From assembly GCF_043195105.1 (NCBI RefSeq), contig NZ_JBAFWO010000002.1: a stretch of DNA of 64,000 nt; one strand, 5' to 3'. This DNA is from NCEH01 sp002257205. GTDB taxonomy: Bacteria; Pseudomonadota; Alphaproteobacteria; Rhizobiales; Xanthobacteraceae. Made by a program: the position numbers and the translations under genes. Shown in pieces: positions 16,020 through 23,575 of the stretch (its first letter is position 1; every line of letters starts with the position of its first letter). The notes beneath the pieces were generated by a model. That model ran no database searches and was not told the DNA's origin. It was given only the letters and a program-made list of their open reading frames with translations.

Positions 16020-16053
16020 GGGGCGCCGGCTGCGCGTGCAGCCCCGGCGCCCC
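16020..16053 (-). repeat. Long intercistronic stem-loop after the solute-binding-protein gene
   Basis: 10-bp outer stem GGGGCGCCGG/CCGGCGCCCC plus an inner 4-bp CTGC/GCAG stem, with a 2-nt bulge. It lies between the solute-binding-protein and catC genes on the same strand and has no T-run after it. It could stabilise the upstream message and lower read-through. Confidence 0.6.
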
Positions 16054-16059
16054 CGTGCC

Positions 16060-17271
16060 TCACTTCTTGACCAGCGGGCAGGTGCTCTCGCTGAGCGGCT
16101 GGAATGCCTCGTCGCCGGGGATGACGCGGACGATCTCGTAGAAGTCCCACGGACCCTTCGAGGCTTCCGGCTTCTTCACCTTGGCGAGATACATGTCGTG
16201 CACCATGCGGCCGTCCGCGCGGATCTTGCCGTTGCGGGCGAACATGTCGTCGATGGGCAGCTCGCGCATCTTGGCGACGACCTTCACCCCCTCGTCGGTG
16301 CCCGCGGCCTCGGCGGCCTTGAGATAATGCAGCACCGAGGAATAGACGCCGGCCTGCACCATGGTGGGCATCTTGCCGCCCATGCGCTCGGCGAAGCGCT
16401 TGGAGAAGGCGCGGGTCTTGTCGTCGAGATCCCAATAGAAGCCGGTGGTGAGCACCATGCCCTGCGCGTTATCAAGGCCAACCGACTTGATGTCGGTGAG
16501 GAACAGCAGCAGCGCGGCCAGCGTCTGCCCGCCCTGGGTGATGCCGAATTCACGCGCCTGCTTGATGGTGTTGATGGTATCGGCGCCGGCATTGGCCATG
16601 CCGATGATCTGCGCGCCCGACGCCTGGGCCTGGAGCAGGTAGGAGGAGAAGTCCGAGCTGTTGAACGGCGCGCGCACCGCCCCCTTCACCGTGCCGCCCT
16701 TTTCCTTGACGATCTTGGCGACCTGCTGTTCCAGGTCATGGCCGAACGTGTAGTCGGCGGTGATGAAATACCAGGATTTTCCGCCGCCGCTGGTCACCGC
16801 ATTGCCGGTGCCGGCCGCGAGCGAATAGACGTCATAGGTCCAATGCAGGCCGGTGGCCGAGCAGGCCTTGTTGGTGAGCGCCATGGAGGCGGCACCGGAA
16901 TTGATGTCGACCTTGCCCTTTTCCTTCGCCACGTCGCGCACCGCGAGCGCGGCGACCGAGCCGTTGATGTCGAAAATGGCATCCACATTCTCGGTGTCGT
17001 ACCAAGCGCGGGCGGTGGTGGAGGCGACATCCGCCTTGTTCTGGTGGTCCGCCGATACGAGTTCCACCGGCTTGCCGTTGATCGGCTTGCCGAAATCCTC
17101 GATGGCGAGGCGCGCGGCTTCCACCGAGCCCTTGCCGGCGAGGTCGGAATAGGCGCCCGACATGTCGGTGAGCACGCCGATCTTGACGCCGCCGCCGGCA
17201 TATTGCGCGGCCGCCGGGGCGGCCATCATCAGGCTCGCCAGAACGCCGGCGCAGATTGCTTTGGTCTTCAT
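16060..17271 (-). CDS. Periplasmic solute-binding protein of a branched-chain-amino-acid-type ABC transporter
   Basis: A 403-residue type I periplasmic binding protein (LivJ/HmgA-type). It has a cleavable signal peptide at residues 1-22 (hydrophobic core then AAPAAAQ), GVLTDMSGAYSDLAGKGS at the start of the mature protein, and the usual two-lobe pattern. Such proteins in aromatic gene clusters bind aromatic acids. No permease or ATPase gene accompanies it here, so it must use a transporter encoded elsewhere. The start is the ATG at 17271 with GGAGGA upstream. Confidence 0.92.
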   Translation of the reverse strand: MKTKAICAGVLASLMMAAPAAAQYAGGGVKIGVLTDMSGAYSDLAGKGSVEAARLAIEDFGKPINGKPVELVSADHQNKADVASTTARAWYDTENVDAIFDINGSVAALAVRDVAKEKGKVDINSGAASMALTNKACSATGLHWTYDVYSLAAGTGNAVTSGGGKSWYFITADYTFGHDLEQQVAKIVKEKGGTVKGAVRAPFNSSDFSSYLLQAQASGAQIIGMANAGADTINTIKQAREFGITQGGQTLAALLLFLTDIKSVGLDNAQGMVLTTGFYWDLDDKTRAFSKRFAERMGGKMPTMVQAGVYSSVLHYLKAAEAAGTDEGVKVVAKMRELPIDDMFARNGKIRADGRMVHDMYLAKVKKPEASKGPWDFYEIVRVIPGDEAFQPLSESTCPLVKK

Positions 17272-17306
17272 GCTTCCTCCCAAGATTTCAAGGATCTGCC
17301 GAGCGT

Positions 17307-18512
17307 TCAGACGCGCTCGATCACGATGGCGATGCCCTGGCCGACGCCGATGCACATGGTGCACAGCCCATAGCGTCCGCCGGTGCGGGTGAGATGGTGC
17401 ACGGCGGTGCCCACCAGGCGCGCACCGGACATGCCGAGCGGATGGCCGAGGGCAATGGCGCCACCGTTCGGGTTCACATGGGCCGCATCGTCCGGCAGGC
17501 CGAGATCGCCCAGCACGGCGAGCGCCTGGGCCGCGAAGGCCTCGTTCAGTTCGATCACGTCCATGTCGGCGAGGGTGAGCCCGACCTGCTCCAGCACCTT
17601 GCGGCTGGCGGGGGCGGGGCCCATGCCCATGATGCGCGGCGGCACGCCGGCGCTCGCCATGCCGAGCACGCGGGCGCGCGGCGTCAGGCCGTGCCGCTCC
17701 ACCGCGACGGCGGAGGCGAGGAGCAGGGCGGCGGCGCCGTCATTGACGCCGGAGGCATTGCCTGCAGTCACCGTGCCGTCCGCCTTCACCACGCCCTTGA
17801 GGCGGGCGAGATCGCCGATGGCAAGATCGGCGCGGGGGTGCTCGTCGCGGTCGAACAGCTTGGGCTCGCCCTTGCGCTGGGGCACCGGCACCGCGACGAT
17901 TTCATCGGCGAAGCGCCCCTGCGCCCAGGCGGCGGCAGTGCGGCGCTGGCTTTCCAAGGCGAAGGCATCTTGGCGGTCGCGGGAAATCTGGAACTCTTCG
18001 GCTACATTCTCGGCGGTCTCGGGCATGGAATCGACACCGTGCATCGCCTTCATGCGCGGGTTGACGAAACGCCAGCCGATGGTGGTGTCCTCGATCTTCG
18101 CCGCGCGGGAGAAGGCGCTGTCGGCCTTGCCCATGACGAAGGGGGCGCGGCTCATGCTCTCCACGCCACCGGCGATGAGCAGATGCGCCTCGCCGGCCTT
18201 GATGGCGCGGGCGGCGGTGCCCACGGCATCCATGCCCGAGCCGCACAGGCGATTGATGGTGGTGCCCGGAACCCCGACCGGCAGCCCCGCCAGCAATGCG
18301 CCCATGCGAGCGACGTTGCGATTGTCCTCGCCCGCCTGATTGGCGCAGCCGAAGATCACGTCCTCGATCCGCGCGGTGTCGAGCGCGGGCGCGCGCTCCA
18401 CCAGGGCGCGAATGACGTGGGCGGCGAGATCGTCCGGCCGGACGGCGGAAAGTGCCCCGGCATAGCGGCCGATGGGCGTGCGCACCGCATCACAGATGAA
18501 GGCTTCGGTCAT
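17307..18512 (-). CDS. pcaF: 3-oxoadipyl-CoA thiolase-like acetyl-CoA acyltransferase
   Basis: A 401-residue thiolase with nucleophilic C90 in NRLCGSGMD, GHPLGMSGAR with the catalytic histidine, and a C-terminal CIGVGQG cysteine. The N-terminus EAFICDAVRTPIGRYAGALS and the CGSGMDAVG context match 3-oxoadipyl-CoA thiolases (PcaF/PaaJ). It cleaves 3-oxoadipyl-CoA to succinyl-CoA and acetyl-CoA. It is the first gene of the leftward catabolic operon. An operator-like palindrome lies 15 bp upstream of its ATG. Confidence 0.92.
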   Translation of the reverse strand: MTEAFICDAVRTPIGRYAGALSAVRPDDLAAHVIRALVERAPALDTARIEDVIFGCANQAGEDNRNVARMGALLAGLPVGVPGTTINRLCGSGMDAVGTAARAIKAGEAHLLIAGGVESMSRAPFVMGKADSAFSRAAKIEDTTIGWRFVNPRMKAMHGVDSMPETAENVAEEFQISRDRQDAFALESQRRTAAAWAQGRFADEIVAVPVPQRKGEPKLFDRDEHPRADLAIGDLARLKGVVKADGTVTAGNASGVNDGAAALLLASAVAVERHGLTPRARVLGMASAGVPPRIMGMGPAPASRKVLEQVGLTLADMDVIELNEAFAAQALAVLGDLGLPDDAAHVNPNGGAIALGHPLGMSGARLVGTAVHHLTRTGGRYGLCTMCIGVGQGIAIVIERV

Positions 18513-18526
18513 GGATCCCGCGCGTT

Positions 18527-18543
18527 TGTTCGATATACGAACA
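18527..18543. promoter_or_regulatory. Probable IclR-type operator upstream of the thiolase gene
   Basis: TGTTCG-ATATA-CGAACA, a palindrome with 6-bp arms that ends 15 bp from the pcaF ATG. A near-identical copy lies at 18717-18733 before the divergent operon, which encodes the IclR regulator. Assignment to that regulator is inference. Confidence 0.65.
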
Positions 18544-18716
18544 TTTATTTGTGATTTTCATAAGTGGCCTGCAAACAAAGCGTCAAGCGGTTTCGATGCT
18601 GCATTGCAGAGATGGTCTGCGAAAAAATAAGATAAAATACTGAAAAATATCGATTAAAAATCGAACGGCACCGCTTGCGGAACGGGCGGGTTGACAGCAG
18701 CAATCGTGTGGTATTT

Positions 18717-18733
18717 TGTGCGCAATACGAACA
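18717..18733. promoter_or_regulatory. Second IclR-type operator, upstream of the dehydrogenase-regulator operon
   Basis: TGTGCG-CAATA-CGAACA, with one arm mismatch to the site at 18527 and an exact shared ATACGAACAT half. It lies 32 bp before the ATG at 18766. Confidence 0.62.
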
Positions 18734-18765
18734 TAACGTTCATCATGCGTACAGATGGAGCGGGC

Positions 18766-19755
18766 ATGGCTTGGGCGGAAGGCGGGATCGTCACTCTGGT
18801 GGGGGGTGGCAGCATGGGTCTGGGCTGGGCCATCGTGTTCGCGCGGGCCGGCTTTGACGTGCGCATCCACGACGCCAGCGCCGACGTGCGCGCCGCCGTC
18901 CGGCCGGGCATCGCCCAACGCCTGGCCGCCCTCGCCGATCACGGCCTCCTCGCCACCGCGCCCGAGGCGGTGATGGCGCGCCTCTCGGTGGGCGACGATC
19001 TCGGCGCGGCTCTGGCTGGGGCGATCCACGTGCAGGAGAGCATCCCCGAGCGGCTGGATCTGAAGATCGACCTGTTCCGCGCCCTCGACGAGATGGCGCC
19101 CGGCGATGCGGTGCTGGCGAGTTCCACGTCCTCCTTGCCGGCCTCGGAATTTGCCGCTGCCTTGCCGGGACGGGCGCGTTGCCTGGTGGCCCATCCCGCC
19201 AATCCGCCCTATCTGCTGCCGATCGTCGAGATCGTTCCCGCCCCCTTCACGGCGCCCGAGGCGGTGGAGCGCACCCGCGCGCTGATGGCGCGGGTCGGCC
19301 AGACACCGGTGGTGCTGAAGCGCGAGATCAACGGCTTCGTCTATAATCGCCTGCAAGGCGCGGTGCTGCGGGAGGCCTATTGGCTGCTCCAGCAGGGGGT
19401 GGCCGATGTCGCCGACATCGATGCCGTCATGACCGGCGGCCTCGGCCTACGCTGGTCGCTGATCGGCCCGTTCGAGACCGCGGACCTCAATTATCGCGGC
19501 GGCATCGCCGAGCACGCGCGCCGCATGGGCGAGCGCTACCGCCAGATGGGCGCCGAGCGTGGCCAGCCGGACGTGTGGGACGAGGATCTCGTCGCCCGCG
19601 TCGCGGCGGCGCGCCGGGCCGTGCTGCCGCTCGACCAATGGGAGGCGCGCGTTGCCTGGCGCGATGAGCGCCTGATGGCGGCGCGCGCGGCTGGGCAGGG
19701 GGCGCCGGCGCATGATAATGAGGCAGCGAACGAAGGTTCCGGGGAGACGGCATGA
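18766..19755 (+). CDS. 3-hydroxyacyl-CoA dehydrogenase / lambda-crystallin (L-gulonate dehydrogenase)-like protein
   Basis: A 329-residue NAD-dependent dehydrogenase. It has the Rossmann motif GGGSMGLGWA near residue 14, ASSTSSLP, the catalytic-type HPANPPYLLPIVEIVPAP, and the C-terminal domain segment KREINGFVYNRLQGALREA-like. This combination resembles lambda-crystallin/L-gulonate 3-dehydrogenases more than fatty-acid HADs. The ATG at 18766 is favoured by GGAG 7 nt upstream; ATG 18745 is an alternative. It is divergent from the catabolic operon and overlaps the IclR gene by 4 nt. It probably oxidises a hydroxy intermediate of the same pathway. Confidence 0.86.
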   Translation: MAWAEGGIVTLVGGGSMGLGWAIVFARAGFDVRIHDASADVRAAVRPGIAQRLAALADHGLLATAPEAVMARLSVGDDLGAALAGAIHVQESIPERLDLKIDLFRALDEMAPGDAVLASSTSSLPASEFAAALPGRARCLVAHPANPPYLLPIVEIVPAPFTAPEAVERTRALMARVGQTPVVLKREINGFVYNRLQGAVLREAYWLLQQGVADVADIDAVMTGGLGLRWSLIGPFETADLNYRGGIAEHARRMGERYRQMGAERGQPDVWDEDLVARVAAARRAVLPLDQWEARVAWRDERLMAARAAGQGAPAHDNEAANEGSGETA

Positions 19756-20528
19756 ACACGGCGCAGGCGAGCGAGGATAAGGACTATGTCCAGTCCCTCG
19801 CGCGCGGGCTCGAGGTGATCCGCACCTTCAGCCAATACAAGCCGCGCATGACGCTCAGCGAAGTGGCCCAGCAGACCGGCCTGACACGGGCGACGGCGCG
19901 GCGCTTCCTGCTCACTTTGGTCCGTGAGGGTTATGCCGAGGTGGACGGCAAGTATTTCTCGCTGCGCCCGAAGGTGCTCGATCTCGGCTTTGCCTATCTG
20001 TCCTCCCTACCGGTGTGGGAGGTGGCCCAGCCGATCATGCGCGACGTGGTCAACACGCTCCAGGAATCCTGCTCGCTCGCGGTGCTGGATGGGGCGGACA
20101 TCGTCTATGTCGCGCGCGAGCCGACGGCGCGGGTGATGACCATCGGCCTCAGCATCGGCAGCCGCCTGCCGGCCTATTGCAGCTCCATGGGGCGGGTCCT
20201 GCTCGCCGGCCTGCCTCCGGCGCAGCTCGCGGCCTTCTACGACCGGCAGAAGATCGAGCGCCGCACGCCGCGCACGGTGGCCAACATGCTGGCCCTCAAG
20301 GATGCGGTGGAGAGCGTGCGCCGCCAGGGCTGGGCTTTGGTGGATCAGGAATTGGAAATGGGACTGCGCTCCATCGCCGTGCCGGTGCGCAATCGCCGGT
20401 CGGAGGTGTTGGCGGCGCTCAATGTCAGCACGCACGAGGGTCGCACCTCGGTGGAGACCATGCGCACCCGATTTCTGCCGGTGTTGCAGGATGCCGCCCA
20501 GAGAATTTCCGCGGCCTTGCCGCAATAG
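19752..20528 (+). CDS. IclR-family transcriptional regulator (PcaR/PcaU-like)
   Basis: A 258-residue IclR protein. An N-terminal winged helix-turn-helix (MTLSEVAQQTGLTRATARRFLLTL, about residues 33-56) precedes the C-terminal effector domain. The effector domain carries SCSLAVLDGADIVYVAR, RLPAYCSSMGRVLLA and the typical QELEMGLRSIAVPVRN. It belongs to the subgroup that controls aromatic-degradation genes. It is translationally coupled to the dehydrogenase gene. The two palindromes between the divergent operons are its most likely binding sites. Confidence 0.92.
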   Translation: MNTAQASEDKDYVQSLARGLEVIRTFSQYKPRMTLSEVAQQTGLTRATARRFLLTLVREGYAEVDGKYFSLRPKVLDLGFAYLSSLPVWEVAQPIMRDVVNTLQESCSLAVLDGADIVYVAREPTARVMTIGLSIGSRLPAYCSSMGRVLLAGLPPAQLAAFYDRQKIERRTPRTVANMLALKDAVESVRRQGWALVDQELEMGLRSIAVPVRNRRSEVLAALNVSTHEGRTSVETMRTRFLPVLQDAAQRISAALPQ

Positions 20529-20644
20529 CTGCCGAACGGGCGTGCGGCGTCGCCCGACCGGGATGCGCGGCGACGGCTCCGTCCTGCCGGGTCACGCATG
20601 ACCGAGGACGGACGCGCCATGCTCCGTCCTCAATCCCCCGTCGT

Positions 20645-20944
20645 TCAGGCAGCTTCCGCCTTCTCCGTGCCGTGGGTCTGGCAATTGGTGGGGCAGACGC
20701 GCGCGCAAGCGCCGCAGCCGATGCAGGCGCCGTCGTCGTTCATCACCATGATCTTCTTCTCGACTTCATCATCCTCATCGTCATCGAGGCTGATGAATTC
20801 GCCGTCCTCATTGATGCCTTTCAAGGTCATCACATCCCGGCCGCAGACCTTGTAGCAGCGACCGCAGCCGATGCACTTCTTGACGTCGATGGCCAGGAGA
20901 TATTCCGGCTGCCAGGCGCGGCCGTCGCGGGTTGCGTTTGACAT
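20645..20944 (-). CDS. fdxB: Nif-specific ferredoxin III (2[4Fe-4S])
   Basis: A 99-residue ferredoxin with two cluster motifs, CIGCGRCYKVC and CIGCGACARVCPTNC. An acidic stretch (DDDEDDEVEKK) lies between them, characteristic of the nif-specific ferredoxin III family. It is the last gene of the nifHDKENX transcript and probably supplies electrons for cofactor assembly or to nitrogenase. The start is the ATG at 20944. An imperfect stem (20604-20641) lies downstream. Confidence 0.93.
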   Translation of the reverse strand: MSNATRDGRAWQPEYLLAIDVKKCIGCGRCYKVCGRDVMTLKGINEDGEFISLDDDEDDEVEKKIMVMNDDGACIGCGACARVCPTNCQTHGTEKAEAA

Positions 20945-21034
20945 GATGCTCTCGACTTTCAGATGAGACCGACGGCGCCGCTCCTTGACCGGCGCCGAAA
21001 GGGTTCGTTCAGGTCCGCGCGGGCTTGACCACCG

Positions 21035-21056
21035 GCCCGTGAGACAGCCCACGGGC
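21035..21056 (-). repeat. Stem-loop between the CCE_0567-like gene and fdxB
   Basis: 7-bp stem GCCCGTG/CACGGGC with an 8-nt loop on the leftward nif transcript, not followed by T residues. It is probably an RNA-processing or stability element. Confidence 0.4.
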
Positions 21057-21081
21057 GATGCGGGGGTGCAGTGCCCCGGTG

Positions 21082-21282
21082 TCAGGGGGCTTCGAGCGCC
21101 TTCAACTGGGCACGCTTCTGCTCCAGTTCGGCGTAGGCCTCGTGTGCCCGCTTGGCGACGTCGGGGATGGTCTCCCAGCTGATCGGCAGTTCTTCGGACA
21201 GATCATGCAGATCCATCTTGGCGGCCGTCGCCTTGGCTGACAGCTTCTTGATTTCCGCCTTCAAGCTTTCCAGGTCGCTCAT
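21082..21282 (-). CDS. CCE_0567-family (Rop-like) small metalloprotein
   Basis: A 66-residue, largely helical protein (MSDLESLKAEIKKLSAKATA at the start) that matches the CCE_0567 family in size and in its gene position behind nifX and DUF269. The family forms four-helix dimers and is nif-associated; its function is unresolved. It lies 8 bp from the DUF269 gene. Confidence 0.88.
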   Translation of the reverse strand: MSDLESLKAEIKKLSAKATAAKMDLHDLSEELPISWETIPDVAKRAHEAYAELEQKRAQLKALEAP

Positions 21283-21290
21283 GGATCACC

Positions 21291-21758
21291 TCAATATTTC
21301 GCGACGGGTTCGAATTTCTCGATCATCTCGATGCCGGCATCGACGTGCTTCTGGCCTTCCTCGGCGAGCTTCGCGAGGGTGTCGAAGCCGAAGCGGTGCA
21401 CGTCGCGCAATTGCTTGTTCACAACGATCAGCCGGCCGCCGATCAGCACCATGCGGCCGAAGCCCTCATGGCTCATCTTCATCATGGGCGTGATCATCAC
21501 ACCGGTCGCCTTCTCGATGGAGAGGCAGACGGCGTTGAAGAACAGTTCCATGCGCCAGAGCGTATCGGGATCGGGATCGCCGATGATCGGCAGGGCGCGG
21601 CGCGCCTCCTTATCGAGAATATAGGGTTCCAGCAGGTCGAGGTCGGCCTTGCTGTCCCACGCGCCATGGGAATCCTGCGCGCGCCACACCTTGATCAATT
21701 CCTTGATGAAGGGAGCCTCGGCGGCGGGGGTCGGGGCGAGTTCTGCGGTTTCAGCCAT
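21291..21758 (-). CDS. NifX-associated protein (DUF269)
   Basis: A 155-residue DUF269 protein with FIKELIKVWRAQDSHGAWD near residue 17, TPMMKMSHEGFGR and the C-terminal GVEMI-like helix. The family always accompanies nifENX and is thought to take part in FeMo-co maturation. The start is the ATG at 21758, with GAGGAA 7 nt upstream; an in-frame ATG at 21770 lies inside the nifX end. It sits 8 bp from the nifX stop. Confidence 0.94.
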   Translation of the reverse strand: MAETAELAPTPAAEAPFIKELIKVWRAQDSHGAWDSKADLDLLEPYILDKEARRALPIIGDPDPDTLWRMELFFNAVCLSIEKATGVMITPMMKMSHEGFGRMVLIGGRLIVVNKQLRDVHRFGFDTLAKLAEEGQKHVDAGIEMIEKFEPVAKY

Positions 21759-21766
21759 GGTGTTCC

Positions 21767-22162
21767 TCACTCATCAAAATCGAAGGTGCGTTCCTGGCCC
21801 TTGGCCAGAGCCTTGCGCAGCCAGGGGGGAGGATTGCCCTTCAGCACATCCTCCAGCTTCACGAGAAGGTCGGAGATTTCCTCCGGCTGGTTCACCTTCA
21901 TGGGATGGATATTGTTCGCGACCACGCGCGCCGCGCCGGACCCGCCGATGGCGGCCACATAGAGGATGGCGCAATCCTTGATGGCATCGATCTTGGGCGC
22001 CAGCTTGTCTTCGTTGCCGTCTTCCTTCAGGTCGCCATCGAATTGGATGGCCTCAAGAAAGCGGTGCCCCTGGGGGCCGATCTCATAGATCGCGATGTTC
22101 TTGGCCCAGCCAAAATGAGCATCGACACGCTTCAGATCCTGGGTTGCGAATGCGATCTTCAT
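21767..22162 (-). CDS. nifX: NifX, FeMo-cofactor precursor carrier
   Basis: A 131-residue NifX with MKIAFATQDLKRVDAHFGWAK at the start and VAAIGGSGAARVV in the middle. It binds NifB-co and the VK cluster and hands them to NifEN. It is co-directional with nifN, 25 bp downstream of it. Length and sequence are normal. Confidence 0.96.
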   Translation of the reverse strand: MKIAFATQDLKRVDAHFGWAKNIAIYEIGPQGHRFLEAIQFDGDLKEDGNEDKLAPKIDAIKDCAILYVAAIGGSGAARVVANNIHPMKVNQPEEISDLLVKLEDVLKGNPPPWLRKALAKGQERTFDFDE

Positions 22163-22187
22163 GGGATCTTCCTTTCCTCGTCTCGCA

Positions 22188-23567
22188 TCAATGCGCCGCA
22201 GCGGCATGGCCCGCGACGTGACCTTCGCCGCGCCAGGTATCGGGCGTGGGTTCGTGATTTTCTTCGTGGTCGGCAATGATGAGATTGCTGATGTGGAAGA
22301 TCGTGTCGCGCGTGCCGCGATAGCCGACGCTCAGCTGATGTCCCGCGCCCAGCCGGTCGAACATGGGCATGCCGGCGCGATAGAAGGGAATGTGAAGCCG
22401 TTCCGCCGCCTGCCGGCCGTGGGAGTGGGTCACCAGCAAGTCGCAGCCCCGTGCCTTGGCGAGGGTTTCCAGGTCTTCCAGATCGCCGATCAGGACATCG
22501 TCCGTCTCCACCCGCGCCAGCACCGGCGATTGGGTGGTCGTGACGGCGGCCGTCACATGGGCCCCCAATTCGTGCAGCATGGAGCTGAGATCGAACAGGA
22601 GGTCGGGTTCCGCGCCGATGGCGAGCTTGCGGCCGCCCACGTGGAAATGGGCATCCAGCATGGCATCCACCAGCTGGCCGCGCTGGCGGCGATATTTCAG
22701 CGGCACCGGCCGGCCGCTGATCTCGCTGAGGAAGGACACGAAAGCATCGTTCGGACCAAGGCCACACAGGCGCTCGAACACCTTGAACGGCGTGCCGGCC
22801 TTCTTTTCCATCGCCTCGGCGGCCTGTTTCATCTGCGCGCCGATCGCGATGGTCCAGGCGGCTTGGCCCATGGTGGCGACTTCATCCACGCCGATGCCGC
22901 CGATGGTGGTGGGCGTGAATTCGTCGGGAATATGCCCGTCCAGCGAGCCGCCCAGATCCGGCAGGAACGAGGGTTCCAGGCCGAAATCCTCAAGGATGGT
23001 GCGCACCTCCTCGATGTCGCCGGGTGTCAGGTGGCAGCCGGGCAGAACATTCACCCGCGCCGGGTCGCGCCGGGCGGCATTGGCTGGCGTATCCACCAAC
23101 ACTTCCACCATGCGGGTCACGGTCTTTTCCCATCCGTCCTGAAACGCGTCCTTGAAGTCGGGGGTCGAGACATAGACCATGGGTAGGTTGGCCACTTCCG
23201 GATGGTTCTGCCGGATAAGCTTGATATAGCCCTCCACGTCGTCGCCCTTGGTCTCGGTGACGCCGGTGGAGCAGATGCCGATGATCTCGGGCTTGGTCCG
23301 CTTGTGGATGTTGAGCACCGCCTGTTCGACGTTCTCATAGCCGCCGAGCACCGTCGCCACCTCGCTCATGGCGGTGGTCTGCATCGGGATCGCTTCCTTG
23401 AAGTGCCGCACGAACAGCACCAGGCCGAACGAGGTGCAGCCCTGGGAGCCGTGCAGCAGGGGCATGGCGCCGCGCAGCCCCATGAAGGCGAGCGCGCCGC
23501 CGATCGGCTGGCTCATCTTCAGCGGATTGACCGCGCAGGCCTTCTTGCCGAGTGTGACCTTTGCCAT
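22188..23567 (-). CDS. nifN: NifN, FeMo-cofactor scaffold beta subunit
   Basis: A 459-residue nitrogenase-like scaffold subunit, a NifK paralogue. It has the cluster-region motif LLHGSQGCTSFG near residue 38, GICSTGVTETKGDD, and the C-terminal RAGMPMFDRLGAGH. With NifE it forms the complex on which the cofactor is completed. The ATG at 23567 lies 8 bp beyond the nifE stop. The C-terminus is histidine-rich (GHVAGHAAAAH). Confidence 0.96.
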   Translation of the reverse strand: MAKVTLGKKACAVNPLKMSQPIGGALAFMGLRGAMPLLHGSQGCTSFGLVLFVRHFKEAIPMQTTAMSEVATVLGGYENVEQAVLNIHKRTKPEIIGICSTGVTETKGDDVEGYIKLIRQNHPEVANLPMVYVSTPDFKDAFQDGWEKTVTRMVEVLVDTPANAARRDPARVNVLPGCHLTPGDIEEVRTILEDFGLEPSFLPDLGGSLDGHIPDEFTPTTIGGIGVDEVATMGQAAWTIAIGAQMKQAAEAMEKKAGTPFKVFERLCGLGPNDAFVSFLSEISGRPVPLKYRRQRGQLVDAMLDAHFHVGGRKLAIGAEPDLLFDLSSMLHELGAHVTAAVTTTQSPVLARVETDDVLIGDLEDLETLAKARGCDLLVTHSHGRQAAERLHIPFYRAGMPMFDRLGAGHQLSVGYRGTRDTIFHISNLIIADHEENHEPTPDTWRGEGHVAGHAAAAH

Positions 23568-23575
23568 GGCGCCGC

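Noticed and set aside
11410..20528. Catabolic block as a transposon or integrative element
   Set aside because: No transposase, integrase, terminal repeats, target duplication or tRNA gene was seen at its borders; insertion is suggested only by gene content.
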